From Closterium sp. Naga37s-1 (Eukaryota > Streptophyta > Zygnematophyceae > Desmidiales > Closteriaceae), in contig CANJKZ010000977.1 in assembly GCA_947471745.1 (NCBI GenBank), positions 1,178,001 through 1,242,000 on the forward strand: 64,000 nt of DNA, given 5' to 3'. A program made the translations under genes and the position numbers. Positions 1 through 12,143 of the stretch are shown one piece after another (position 1 is the stretch's first letter; the number at the start of each line of letters is the position of its first letter). The notes beneath the pieces were generated by a model. It made no database searches. It had not been told where the DNA came from and worked only from the letters and a program-made list of their open reading frames with translations.

Positions 1-48
1 ATGGCGATAAAATAGTGGTCCGTGCCCTTGGGGAGCCAGGGGGAGCGG
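1..48 (-). repeat. Partial copy of 5-phosphatase exon 6
   Basis: The minus strand reads SPWLPKGTDHYFIAI, a diverged copy of exon 6 at 171-236. It lies downstream in the gene and is cut by the window edge. Confidence 0.7.
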
Positions 49-3000
49 GATGGGGCAGGCAGGCAGGGCAGTGGAATTCCACAGAACCAGCCGGGTGCTA
101 ATGTTCAGGCAGAAAGCAGGTTGGGTGTGGTCTATATTCGAAACGATGGGAGAATAGAGGACTGACTGACCTGCGAGCCGATGGCAATGAGCTCGTGGTC
201 CGTGCCCTTGGGCAGCCAGGGGGAGAAGTCGTCAGGCTGTATGGGGTATGGGGCGTGGGCGTGGGGCATGGCATGGGGCATGGCATGGGGCATGGGGCGT
301 GGGGCATGGCATGGTGCATGGGGCATGGGGCATGGCATGGGGCATGGTGCGTGGGGCATGGCATGGTGCATGGGGCATGGGGCATGGCATGGAGCATGGT
401 GCGTGGGGCATGGCATGGTGCATGGGGCACGGGGCATGGCATGGGGCATGGTGCGTGGGGCATGGCATGGTGCATGGGGCATGGGGCATGGCATGGGGCA
501 TGGTGCGTGGGGCATGGCATGGTGCATGGGGCATGGTGCGTGGCATGGAGCATGGTGCGTGGGGCATGGCATGGGGTGTGGGGCGTGGGGCACGGGGCAT
601 GGGGCATGGCGCGGGGCATGGGGCACGGGGCACGGGGCACGGGGCATCGGGCATGGGGCATCGAGCATGGGGCATCGGGCATGCGGCATGGGGCATGGCG
701 TGGGGCATGGGGCGGATGCGCATGTATGCACGCATGCAAGATGCAGTCACGCACACGCACATGCATGTGGACGCATACATGCACATGCACACAGTCACAT
801 CACATCATATGCGCATGCACATGCACATGCACATGCACATGCACACACATGAGAAGGGGGTCCTTACCGGGGGTGCATTGCCGACGTTCCAGGATCCGAT
901 GAATAGCTTGATGGGCTGCTGTGGGGGAGCACGCGCTGCCACCACGTGCAGCAGCACCTGCAGGAGGGTACAGGGCAGGCAGGGAGGAGGGGAGATGGGC
1001 AAGAGTTCACTTGCAGCATTTGAATGCCTCAGACTCATCAGACCATAGGCTTGATGGGCTGCTGTGGGGGCGCACGCGCTGCCACCACGTGCAGCAGCAC
1101 CTGCAGGAGGGGGGGAGGTTGAGTCGACTAAGAAAAGTTGCTCTGGAGGGGCTCGTGCTGCCACCACACAGCAGCACAGGGCAAGAGAGGAAGAAGGAAG
1201 AGAGGGCGAAGAGAGAGAGGGAGAAGGAAGTACAGCGCAGGAGGGAAGGCAGGCAGAAGAGGGAGGGGAGCATCGGGGTGCTGGGCACTCGGAGAGAAGA
1301 TGCATGTAAGCTCCTTGTGCAGTAGAATGGAACTATAAGATGCTCCCTCCCTCTCTCTCTCTTACACACTTACTTTCTGCTTTCCCCCACCTCTCACCCT
1401 TTTGCATTCTTTCCCACACTCCCTTTTTCTACCAACTCCCTCTCCCTCTCACCTTCCCTACAGTTGTCGTCCTGCTTTCCCCCCTTCAGCCTCTCATCTT
1501 CATACCCCCCTCGCTCTCACCTCCCTCTCCCTCTCACCTCCCTCCCTCTCGCTCTCACCTTCCCTACAGACGACTTCTTCCCCTCCTTGGCCACAATCTC
1601 GTACCACTCAGGCTCCAGTGTGCGGTCTGCAGAGGGAAGAGAGGGGTGAAGAAGAGAACAAAGAGTGGAGAGGTTGGGAAACAGGTTGGAAAGCCAGAGG
1701 AAGACCGAAGTATCACCCCCTCCTTAGCCACGACCTCGTCACCTCGTACCACTCAGGCTCCAGTGTCGGTCTGCAGAGGGAAGAGTGGAAAAACGAAGGG
1801 ACCCGGTTCGGCAGAGAGGTTTGATTGACTGACACGTCTCAAAAGTTTTGCGATGCCTCAACATTCAGTTTGGCAGAGATGTTGGAAAGCTGAAGGGTGG
1901 TTGAAAGATCTTTCCCCCTTGTTGACCACGATCTCGTACCACTCAGGCTGCAGAGCACGGTGCGGTCTGCAGATAGAGGGTGGAGTGGAGAGAGAAAGAT
2001 GGCCGAATTGGGAAGAAGAGGTTGGAAAGCTAGTTAGAGAGAGATCCGGACGCCCCCCCTGTCGACCACGATCTCGTACCAATCATGCTCATGCCCGTCT
2101 GCACCCCGTGCCTTTTGCTTGCTTGCATGCATTCCCTTTCCATCTCCCCGTGAGCACTCGGCCTCAATCACTTCCTAGCTCACTCACTCGCTCGTTCACT
2201 CACTCTCACTCACTCCTCCTCAGCCACTACCTCACTCACTCACTCACTCACTCCCTCCCTCCCTCACCCAGGTGGGTTTCGAGCAGGTCACACACGCGCA
2301 GCGGATTGATGGACCCCAGCACCTTGCGCCCACACGCCGGCACGGGTTGTAGAACTCTACCCTTCACATACCCAGGTGGGTTTCGAGCAGGTCACACACG
2401 CGCAGCGGATTGATGGACCCCAGCACCTTGCGCATGCCCATGGCCGTCTTTCCCACATGCCGACACGCCCACACGCCCACACGCCCACACGCCCACACGG
2501 CTCTACCTTTCACTCACCCGGATCTGTTTCCAGCAGGTCGCACACGCGCAGCGCCTTGATGGACCCCAGCACCTTGCGCATGCCCATGGCCGTCTTCCCC
2601 GCCACCGCCACGCGCACCTCCGCCGACTGCGCGGATACACACAGGGGGCAAGCAGTGAGCGCAGGGGGGGGGGCGGAGGGTGAGGGGAGGGAAGAGCACG
2701 GGGGGAAGGAGTGGGGGAGAGGGGGGTGGGAGGAATGTGTGGGGTGGAGAGAGGATGGGAGGGGTGGGGAGGGGAGGATGGGAGGAATGGACCCCAGCAC
2801 CTTGCGCATGCCCATGGCCGTCTTCCCCGCCACCGCCACACGCACCTCCGCCGACTGCGCGGATGCAGACAGGGGGAAGCAGTGTGCGGAAGGGGGAAGG
2901 GGAACAGGACGGCGGGGTAGGGGTGGGGGAGGGGGGGTTGGGGGGAATAGAGCCCAGCATTTTACGCACCTCCGCCGACTGCGCGGATGCAGACAGGGGG

Positions 3001-3888
3001 GAAATGGTGAGCGCAGAGGGAAGGCGGGAGGGAAGAGAAGAGGGGGGAGCGCGAGGGGAAGGGCGGGGGGTGGTGGTGGGGGGAGAGGAGAATGGATGAC
3101 GGATGGAGGGAAAGAAGGTAAAAACATAAAAAATGTGTGGGGAAGCCAGGGGAAAATGGGCGAGGCGGAATGGACTGCGGGGACGAATGGGGGAAGGAGA
3201 CAGGGAGATGAGCGCGGGGGGAGGAGAGGAGGGAGAATGAAAGGAGGGAGCTGGGGAGGAGGGAGACGGGGGAGAAGGGGTGGTCGAAGGGAGGAACGGA
3301 GGAAAGGGAAGAGGGGAAGAGCGAGAAGTGAACGAAGGAGTAAGCGAATGCGTTAACGAGATGAACGCGAGGTAAACGAAAGGGCAGAGAAGTTACGTTT
3401 TCATCCTTGACGTCGAACGAGTGGCCTTGGTCGAATGTGATCAAACCCTCATCTGTCTTCTCCTGCACCTGAATTCACCAACCGAGACAGCAATGAGAAC
3501 GCTTATACATTAAATTCGCAAATGCTGATAATGCGAACGAAAGCAGACGCTGCCCAGGACATTGATAAGAAGGACAACCAAGTGCGGGAAAAAAAAATGA
3601 CACTTCAACCAGAATATCAACTTGTCGAACTCTTAATATATCTCTTTTTTTATCTGAAATGTCGGACATGGAAAGAACTGTAGAATGCAGCGAAACGAAA
3701 AAAATATCAAGGAAGCGTGCGGTGCTGCGCGGAGGGGAGCGGCGCGTGGCGTTACTACGTACGTCTGAAGTTCGAAAGTAGCTGTCTTCCACGGCGACTT
3801 GAACCACGGGGTTACTCAGCGAACCCACGTCCTTTATAGCCACCACCTTTACAGTCACTCGACACGCCCGAAGGCCTCCCTGGGACAT
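1..3888 (-). CDS. C2-domain inositol-polyphosphate 5-phosphatase, N-terminal part (3' end outside window)
   Basis: Six exons can be read with GT-AG borders and matching phases: 3763-3888, 3397-3468, 2518-2626, 1559-1626, 868-957 and 171-236. They give the first 177 residues. The start ATG at 3888 opens the frame; a CAG just after it could instead be an acceptor, so an earlier exon is possible. Residues about 9-130 have the strand pattern of a C2 domain (CRVTVKVVAIKDV, then GLITFDQGHSFDV, then EWYEIVAKEGKKS). They lead directly into an IPPc catalytic domain: KLFIGSWNVGNAPP, then FSPWLPKGTDHELIAIGSQ, which match the family WNVGNAPP and IGxQ blocks. Known family members remove the 5-phosphate from inositol phosphates or phosphoinositides. 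The C2 domain would be expected to bring the enzyme to membranes (inference). The catalytic His and Asp blocks lie beyond the left edge. Exons 3-6 are flanked by partial copies of themselves. Confidence 0.85.
241..716. repeat. GGGGCATGGCATGG-type minisatellite in an intron
   Basis: Irregular repeats built from GGGGCATGG, GCATGGTGCAT and GTGCGTGG fill the intron between exons 5 and 6. Stop codons are rare in the repeat, so long spurious open frames arise on both strands. Confidence 0.95.
808..851. repeat. CATGCA hexamer microsatellite
   Basis: About seven copies of GCACAT/CATGCA end just before the donor site of the 868-957 exon. Confidence 0.95.
1010..1190 (-). repeat. Two partial copies of 5-phosphatase exon 5
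   Basis: Segments near 1050-1110 and 1130-1185 repeat the front of exon 5 (VLLHVVAARAPPQQPIK) with its acceptor. They lie upstream, in gene direction, of the intact exon at 868-957, and the second is more diverged. Confidence 0.85.
1341..1575. repeat. Pyrimidine-rich tract
   Basis: A long C/T-rich stretch (CTCCCTCCCTCTCTCTCT-like, with repeated CTCTCACCTCCCT) just downstream, in gene direction, of the 1559-1626 exon donor. Several CTCTCACCT units look like tandem copies of that donor region. Confidence 0.75.
1690..2100 (-). repeat. Three partial copies of 5-phosphatase exon 4
   Basis: Copies near 1717-1775, 1911-1975 and 2055-2100 encode versions of EPEWYEIV and keep the upstream acceptor region. 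Spacing is about 150-190 bp. The intact exon is the most downstream one, at 1559-1626. Confidence 0.85.
2270..2450 (-). repeat. Two copies of the 3' half of 5-phosphatase exon 3
   Basis: Two near-identical segments about 100 bp apart encode RKVLGSINPLRVCDLLET followed by a GT donor. They lie downstream, in gene direction, of the intact exon at 2518-2626. Confidence 0.85.
2780..3000 (-). repeat. Two copies of the 5' half of 5-phosphatase exon 3
   Basis: A copy at about 2790-2865 repeats the acceptor and SAEVRVAVAGKTAMGMRKVL almost exactly. A shorter degraded copy at about 2953-2998 keeps only the acceptor and first codons. Both lie upstream, in gene direction, of the intact exon. Confidence 0.85.
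3001..3330. repeat. Purine-rich intron tract
   Basis: A strongly G/A-rich stretch (GGGGGAGAGG-like), pyrimidine-rich on the gene strand, fills most of the intron between exons 2 and 3. Confidence 0.7.
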
Positions 3889-5599
3889 GAGACGGGATGC
3901 AGCGAAAATAGAAGAAGCACGTCAGATGTAACTGAAAACGTAACACTGCTGCGATCGTAACGTAGCGGAATAATACATTGAGCTACTTGATCTAGTGGTA
4001 ACCCGAAACGTGCTACTATTTCACATCATAATTCGCGTTTCCTTATCTCGCAAGAAACGGCATTGCCCGTCAAGACACATTGCGTGAATGTCGCGCATTT
4101 TACGAAGCGAATGCCAAAATTAGGTCACGGAAGCGGTTGTACCCTAGAAGACATGGCCTGCGCTTTGATGAGGCTTGAATGGCTTGAGTGGCGATTGAAT
4201 TGACGACGCTTAGTGAGGAACCCCTTAATCGAACCCTACTAGGGCTGATGCAACCAGCAGGCTGCTACCTCGAGTCGCTAAGAGCGGGAAAATTTGTATG
4301 TTTGAGGTCCGGTGATGGCATCGATAAGTACGCGTTCAGCAGCTGTAGTACTACCCCCTAGCTGCTTTTCAATGCAGCTTCGACAGCTTCAGTGCAGACA
4401 AACTAAAAACGGAATCAGCAGCTGAAGATAACTTAATCCTGCCAGCAACAGAGCAACGGTACAGCCACTTCACTCGGGCGGACAAGGCCGCGTAATGCGC
4501 CCTTGTTCTTACGACGTTCGTACGTGCTTGTGTGAAAGTATTGATGGGGGATCAGCTCAGCTATCAATCTGCCTCGAGAGTGTTTCTGGGTGCTGATCGT
4601 TGACTTCAGCTGAGCTGACGGGTTGGTTGGCTGGGCTCGTCTCGTCATCACATCCCCGTCATTCTCTAGAGGTGTGCAAGGTGGGTGCTAGACTTCCACA
4701 AACACCCCTGTTTCCTACAACTGATACGCGTTTGAGTCATGTTGCGGATGATTAGCGAGACGTGTTTGCAAAATTGTGGGGAAACACATTAGGAAGGCAG
4801 AAATTTACAATGTTGAAAATTATTTACCCATTTTCTCCTTCAATGCGAGGGCAAAACGTTCAGGAGAACACATACAGAACGCGTACAGACATGGTGATTG
4901 AGTCGTACAAGCGCCTTGGAAAGTTGGTGTACTGTATTCTCACGTTGCTTGGTGGCCCACTGGGGCACTGGACTGATCATCAGGACTCACAGCTCTTGTC
5001 GACTTTCCCTTGTTCCTCACTGTTTCCCCACCCCAGTTCACTTCCTTGGTTTTCCCTACGGTTCTGTGCGGCAACTCGGGGTGGATATCTATGTAGCGCG
5101 TTTTCATTCGGTAAATCTGGCTTTCTAGCGATACGGAATGATGCGGCTGCCAACCACCACCTGGTTTGAAAGGACAATCAGATTAGCGGATGCGGCACGC
5201 GCACCATACTGTACATGATACTGTACTCACTCACTGGTCCCATAGTTTCAGACTGGTGCACCTCTCGTGACAAGACTCACGAAACGTCTGCACTTATGTA
5301 CACATCACGAATCGTGTATGTTACAGCATGCTTTCGTCCTGGTTACAAGTCCGAGGAGGAAGCCGTATACAGTACTTGCGACTTGTTGCGATCCATCCCG
5401 ATTGCCTAGATTCAATCAATCTAACCCGATCAGTCATTTCCAGGAAGGCTGTATGTTGTATCATGCATGCCGACCCAGCCGAACCAAGGATCTGGTTGGG
5501 CCTCCCCTAACCAGCCCAATAGATTGGGTCGACCAGGCCTAACTAATCCAATCTGATCGGTCTACCAATCCAATCTAAACTCCTTACCTGATCCGACTA
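3889..5599. other. No recognised gene; upstream region of the 5-phosphatase gene
   Basis: Only short open frames without recognisable domains are seen. The first few hundred bases from 3889 would hold the 5-phosphatase promoter and 5' UTR. No convincing TATA box was found. Confidence 0.5.
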
Positions 5600-5925
5600 C
5601 ACCTAGTCCGCGGTATTTTAACCACGTGAACTGTTTCGCTTCAAACACCCTTTGTTCGTTTTCGGGTAATGGGATGGGCACCCAGAGACTTCAAGGCTAT
5701 TGTTTTGCAGCCAGAATCATTTCCTTCTAAAGAAACTCACACTTAGTGCTCCGAAATAGAGGGCGGATAGGCATTGACCAGGTTTTGACTGCCGTCGTCT
5801 CACAAAGGGTATGCTATACTCTACCCTCAATAAATTTCAAAACTACTCGTATAAAAAAATTTGACCAATGAGAAGTACCCTCGCGCGGTTAAGATAGCGG
5901 CGGTTAAAATACCGCGGACTAGGTG
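5600..5925. mobile_element. TA-flanked MITE with 24-bp perfect terminal inverted repeats
   Basis: The ends CACCTAGTCCGCGGTATT at 5600 and its reverse complement ending at 5925 form perfect 24-bp inverted repeats, each bordered by TA (5598-5599 and 5926-5927). Length about 326 bp with no coding capacity. TA duplication and this size fit a Tc1/mariner-type (Stowaway-like) MITE; the superfamily is inferred from the TA duplication alone. Confidence 0.75.
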
Positions 5926-5947
5926 TAAACTTAGAATCTCGCACAGA

Positions 5948-6150
5948 GCTTTAGGACGCATCACCTATGTTCAATCCCAGCACCGATCCTACACAGGTTC
6001 GTTTTATAGCGAGGTTAAAAAACAGGAGAAACAAAGGGTTTCGTGTAGGGACCGCACTAAAACTCATCATAGCATTATTCAACCTCGCCAAAAAACGATC
6101 CTGCGCGGGATCGGTGCTGGGGATTGAACAAAGGTGACGAGTCCTTATAA
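5948..6150. repeat. Imperfect palindrome of about 200 bp
   Basis: The arm at about 5961-6019 (TTCAATCCCAGCACCGATCC) is matched in reverse complement at about 6078-6138, with a loop of about 60 bp. Weaker pairing extends outwards on both sides. It may be a foldback MITE; no clear target-site duplication was seen. Confidence 0.7.
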
Positions 6151-6618
6151 GTTTGCCAGCGTGTCTCAAATCCAGCAATGCAAGGTGTCTGAGTAGCATC
6201 TGGCTAGACGAATTGATGACTATCGCCACAACTCGCCTTGTCATTTGTGAACCAACATGACAATTAGGGCGCGTAACTTTTTTTCCGTTTCCATCCAAAG
6301 TCCGGACAATGCTTCCAAACCGTCCGGACATAGCTCCGTCCGGACGATTGGGACGATTGCACTATCAAGAATTGAATTTCACCACGAAATGTAACACGCA
6401 TTACAGAAATCGTACATAACTCGGAAATTCCGCCACCAAAAATCAGCGGCGCGATACTGGTTGAGGTTCACACCCACTTAGCGCACCAATGACAGTGCAG
6501 CCAAAACGGACAGTCCAAAATGCCGTTCGAATGGTGTCAGTAGGGTAGCCCTGACTACTTTTTGGCAGAAAAGTGTCAGATTTGGTCCGGACAGTAGCGA
6601 CGTCGCAGGGGGTCTTGC

Positions 6619-7137
6619 TCTTAGATTATGTATAGCCTCTAGCTAGCGTTGGAGATTAGTAGATACTTGGAGAGATTTCTGGTTTTCTGGTGCAAGTTTA
6701 ACTCAAAACAGGGAAGTACACAAAATGATTGAAACAACAAGACATTTGAGCATTTCGAAATGTGGTGTGCGCCTCGCGTAACGCGTCATCCGCGTTTCAG
6801 CCCGAGCCGCATGCGTAGCCGATTTCGGTAACCGACACCGGAACCGAAACCCCCGTGTCTCATCCGCACCGAACACGGTTCGGTTGCGGTTGGACATTTT
6901 AGGTTACGGCAAATGTCTTCTCGACATTTCCCGAAACCCACTTTCCCACCATTCCGTTTTTTTCTTCTTTTCCTAGCGCATTCCTTCCATAGTTCCTTAG
7001 GATTCCGTCCCACCGTTCTAGCTGTGGGTTCCCCACCTTACAATGGTATTTCCCACCGTTCTTAGCATTGCGCTACCGTCCCTAGGACTAATGCATAGGT
7101 CGGTAGTCAAAGGGGACAGTGGCAAACCACCTTAACA
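6619..7137 (-). repeat. 3' LTR of copia element A
   Basis: 519 bp, matching 12144-12631 apart from one block of about 30 bp and scattered changes. In element direction it starts TGTTAAGG. Confidence 0.9.
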
Positions 7138-10100
7138 ATCTCCCCTGTGGTTTGCTAGATGCCTTCCTCCTATGCTCCTATGGTTACCATGTAACCAGCC
7201 TTTTCTTCCCTTGCTGATCCCGTCTGTAAGGTGGTGTAGCGTCTCGTGTTGCTGCTCCGCTGCTCCCCTGCAAGTCCTTGAAGGTGCGCATGCCGACAAG
7301 ATACTTGCAATGCTCGAAGTTTGTTTTTGGCAGCACCTTAGTCAGGAAGTCCGCTGGCTGCTCCTGTGTTCCCACGTGCACGAAGGTGAATGCCTTCTTC
7401 TGCAGCTGCTCTCGTACCCAATGGTACCTCACATTCATGTGTTTGGTACGCCCATGCCAATTGTCGTTTCGTGCAAGGTCAATTGCTGATTTGCTGTCCG
7501 ATTTGATTGTTGTAGGTCCTTCCACGTTGACCCGCAGCCACACGCCCTCTTGGCATGCGTAAAACAGTGCCATGTATTCAGCCTCTGCGCTGGACAGAGC
7601 GACATCGATGAGCTCCTTGGCTTGCCACATGATTGCCGTTCCACCAAGGAGGTAGACATAACCATATTCTCCCCTCCCGGTCTTCTTGTCCGAAGCATGT
7701 GAGGCGTCAGCGTACCCCACGAGCTCTAGACTCTCCTCTCCTCCTTCAAACAGCAGCCCCTCATCATCCCGTTGCAAGAGGTAAGTGATTGTCCGCTCCA
7801 TTTCCTTCCACTTGCGTCCCTCGGGCTGCAGCACTTTCTGTCCAAGAAAACTTGCAGCATAGGCCACATCAACCCGTGTGCATGACACTGGGTACATGAC
7901 TGAGCCTACCATGGATTGGTATGCTTTCAGTGCTCTCTCCTTGCTGCCCCATGCCTCAGTTTCTGCTCCCACATCGACCTCCTTGTCCGCAAGGCTGGTG
8001 AGAGGTGTTGTTACTGGTTTGGTCTTGCATTGCCCTCCAAACCTCTCCCGCAACCTCTGAAAGTACTTCTTCTGGTATAGCAGCACCTTCTTCTCCTCCC
8101 TATTCCTCTCCAGGTTCATTCCAAGGAAGAGAGTGGTCCTTGGAATCTTCTTCACCTGAAATACAGCTGCAAGGTGAGTGTACACCTCCTCCACCTTCTC
8201 CTCCTTTGCTCCAGCCACTAGGATATCATCCACGTAGAGGAGTAGGAACACCTTGTTCTCCCCTTCTCCCTTCCAGTAGAATGCACGGTCGCATTGGCTC
8301 TTGACAAACCCCCCTTTTTCCAGCTGCGCATCCATAGCTAGATACCACTCCCGTGGGCTTTGTTTCAGCCCATAAAGTGCTTTTATGAGCTTGCACTTTC
8401 TGTCCGTGCCGTCCTCACACCCCGGTGGCTGATTCATGTAAAAAGTCTCCTTCAAGATGCCATAGAGAAAGGCATTTTTTATGTCCAGCTGCACCATGAA
8501 GTACCCACGTGCCGTCACCACCTTTAGCATGGTCCTTGCCGTTGTTAACTCACAGGTGCGTAGATTTGGTCGTAGTCCTCTCCTTCCACCTGAGTGTAGC
8601 CTTTAGCGACGAGTCTTGCCTTGAAGCGCTCAAGTTGACCCATGTCTCCCGTTTTGATCTTGAAAATCCAGCGCACTCCCACTGGTTTCCTCCCTTCGGA
8701 CATGTTCACAAGCTCCCATGTCCCCCTTTCAGCCAAGGTATCAAGTTCCTCCTGGATTGCAGCCCTCCATTGCTCCTTGTTCGGCCCGGACAGTGCCTCT
8801 TCAATGGTGAGAGGCTCGGTGGGCAGCTTGTAGGTTTCCACCTTCCCCTTTGATAGTAATGCCGTTGCCGTGGTGGTAAGGAGGAGGTGAGAGTGGATGT
8901 CCTTGTGGCAGGTCAGGAGCATTTGTGCATACTTGGGATTGGGTTTCTTGGCCCGTTTCCCTTTGCCCATCTCCGTATTCTGGTTTTCAGCTCCACCTTT
9001 TTCTGCTGCTGCACTATCATCCGCTCCTTGTTGCATAGTATCTCCTTCAATCTCCCTTCCGATGACGATCGCACCATCCACAAGTAGGTCTTCAATCTCT
9101 GCTGCCGCCTTTTCATTGTCCCCCGTATCAATGATTCGCCATGGGTCGGTGTAGTCCGTGCTAGCAGATTCGTCCCCACTCTCCTCCACATCAGAAATTT
9201 CAGCTTCTTCCTCACCGGCTTCATCCGTTGAGTTGTTACCAGCTTCTTCCCCCTTATTATTTTCTTCTTCACTCTCTTCCATGGCCGTTGAAGGTGATGG
9301 CAGCTCCTGAACCTCCCACACCCAATCGAATCCCGGCGTAGTGTGGTCTTTGTAGTCATCATTGTCACCGCTGTCATTGGCTGCCCCTATCCCCTCCTTC
9401 TCACTCGCATCAATCATTTCCTCCACTGGAGTTGGCGATGCTGCCGCTTCCTTTAAAAACAACTCCTTGTTTTCTTCCCTTCCACTCCAAGTAGGTGTCA
9501 CGCTCGTAGAAGGTGATATCTCTGGTCGCCGTGACTTTCCCGGTCTCTACGTCGCGTATCACCCACCCTTTGCTTTCAGGGCAGATTCCCAAGTGAATCC
9601 CCCACTTGGTCCTTGGAAGTAGCTTATGCGGGTCCCGCCGGCTCTCGGTATTGCGTCATGCAGCCCCAAACACGCAAGAACTCCAGATTTGGCTTCCTCT
9701 TGTAGAACGCCTCGTGAGGGGTAATTTCCGCCGCTAGTCCCTTTGTCGGTAGCCGGTTTTTCAGCCAACACGCCATTCCTAGCGCATCTCCCCAATAGTG
9801 AAGGGGCAGGTTGCTATCCGCGAGCAAGCTCCTCACGCCCTCCATCAGTGATCGGTTCACCCGCTCCGCAATGCTATTGTGTTGAGGAGTGTACGGGACC
9901 GTGAGCTGCCTTCGAATGCCCTTTGACTTCAGGCAGGTGTTGAACTCGTTGTTAACAAATTCTCCCCCGTTGTCCGTGCGTAACACCTTCAGCTTCTTGA
10001 CGCTTTGCCTTTCCGCTTCCGCTTCCCAATCGAGAAAGCTCTTGAAAACTTCGGACTTGTTCTTGATTTCAGTCACCCACGTGTGTCGTGTGCCAAGGTC

Positions 10101-12143
10101 GGTGAAGGTAGCGAAATACTTGTTGCCATGTCGTAAAGCCACTTGCATCGGCCCACATACGTCGGCTGCCACAATAGCCAACGTCTCATATGGCTCACGG
10201 ACTCCATGCTTGGGATGTGATGCCTTTGTTGCCTTTGCTTCCACGCATGTGCTGCACTTCAGATTTTCCTCTCCACCCTCAGCTATCTTCACTCCCGCTG
10301 CCATGTTCTTCTTGACCAACTCCTTGATTCGGGTGTGACCTGCATGCCCCATCCTCCAATGCAGCAGGTTGATGTCCACCGTGTTCACCGCTGCAGTCAT
10401 AGGAAGCGCCTGCTGCTGCAACTCCTTAATCGGCACCTTTTCAAGCTTGATGCGGAGCTCATCTCGTGCCACCTTGCCTGCTTCCGGTTCAGCCAAGTAC
10501 GTGACCTTCTCCCCACTCTGTTTTTCATGCAGCTTCATCTCGTACAGCCCTTGCTTGCGTGATCCCTCCGCTATCACCTTCCAATCCAAACCGAAGACCC
10601 ATATGCTGCCCTTATCACTGAACGTCTTGCATCCACCGCTGTCCAACTGCGATTGGCTTATGATGTTGAGCGTGAGCTTATCCACCAGCAACACGTTGTC
10701 CAGCTTCCCTTCACCGTATGCACTTTGCAGCACTAGGTCTCCTTCCCCTTTCACAGGAAGTTTCCCCTCATCTCCCAACAGCACGTACGGGATCGGTGAT
10801 GCTCTGAAATTTTGCAGCCACTCCTTCCGATTGGTCATGTGTTGGTTACATCCACTGTCCATGTACCACTCCTTCCCTTTGAGGCCCTTTGCAAGCAGGC
10901 ATGCTCCGGATGCTCTTGCAACATTGGCCTTGTGGGCTCCCCCGAGGATGACGTCGTCGTCGCTGGTTTCTGCTTCGGTGGCGTTGATCTTCGAAGGTAT
11001 GTGTTTGTTTTGCAGCTGCTGCCCTCCCCTGAAGCTCTTGCTGGTCGGGTTGCTGTAGCAATCGATTGCCTTGTGCCCAAACTTTCCGCAATGGTTGCAG
11101 TTTCCAGCAAAGCCGCCTCTCGGTCGTTGTCCTTCTCCGCTTGTTCCCTCGTTGGCAGATTGCCTAACTGATGCCTTCCCTCTGACATTCTTGCTTCTTG
11201 GGTTGGAGTAACACTCGGCAGCCTTGTGCCCTTTCTTCCCACAGTGGTAGCAAGCTCCAAATGCTTTTCCTGCCCCGGTTGCGTTCAACATGGCAGGTTT
11301 TTCGTTGCTGAAGTTGTCCGGCAGCGCCTCCCTTCGCTCTTCCTCCGCACGTACAAGCGCCACGTCTTGAAGGGGCTCCACTAGGTCCGTCATGTCCGTC
11401 GGGCGTAGGCAGGCCAGCATCCTCTTCTCTGCCGCCCACGTTTTCGGTAGACCGCCAATGATGTAGCTCATCCTTTGCTTCTCCGATTCGGGCACTCCCA
11501 TAGCCGTCAAGTCGTCGTTGTAGCCTTTAGCACGGCACACGTAGTCCACCACCGTCTCGGAAGGTTCCATGGCCAGCAGAATGAGTTTCGTCCTCACTGC
11601 TGTCATTTTTGCTTTGCTTTTCCCAAGGTACACTCTCTCCATGTATGCCCATGCCTTCTCTGCTGCGTTGTACTCCTCAGAAAATGGGTCGAGTCGTGCT
11701 GCGATTTCATCCGAGACCGAGTGGCAAAGTTGAAAGAAAGCTTGTTGGCTTCTTTTCTTAAACGATTTTTTCTCTTTTGCGGTTGCAGGTGCAGGCCCAT
11801 CTTCCTCCGTCGCTGCCTCTGGGTTGTAGAAATGCCACAAGTCTACCTCCCGGGCGCGCCTCATGAACTTCAGTCGCCATGTGCCGAAGTTCTCACCATT
11901 GAAGCGTTGAGCTTCACTCAGGCCAATCGTCGGTTTGGCCACAATCTGCCCCTTAGCAAGGGCATCAAGTAGACTCTGCAACTGCGCACTCCCGGTGTTC
12001 ACTGAAGACCCTGAACTGGTCTCTCCATCTCCATTCCCCATGTCGTTTAATTTTCGCCCTCTCCAATCACTCTAAAAATTGTAACGCCTCCAACGCTCTC
12101 ACAATGAGGCTCGACGCGACGATAACCAAGCTCTGATACCAGC

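Noticed and set aside
98-1048. Several overlapping His/Met/Pro or Gly/Trp-rich open frames on both strands
   Set aside because: They are translations of the GCATGG minisatellite; stops are rare in the repeat unit and the region is an intron of the 5-phosphatase gene.
4762-5169. 135-codon plus-strand frame
   Set aside because: No domain, no codon bias and overlapping frames on the other strand; treated as chance.
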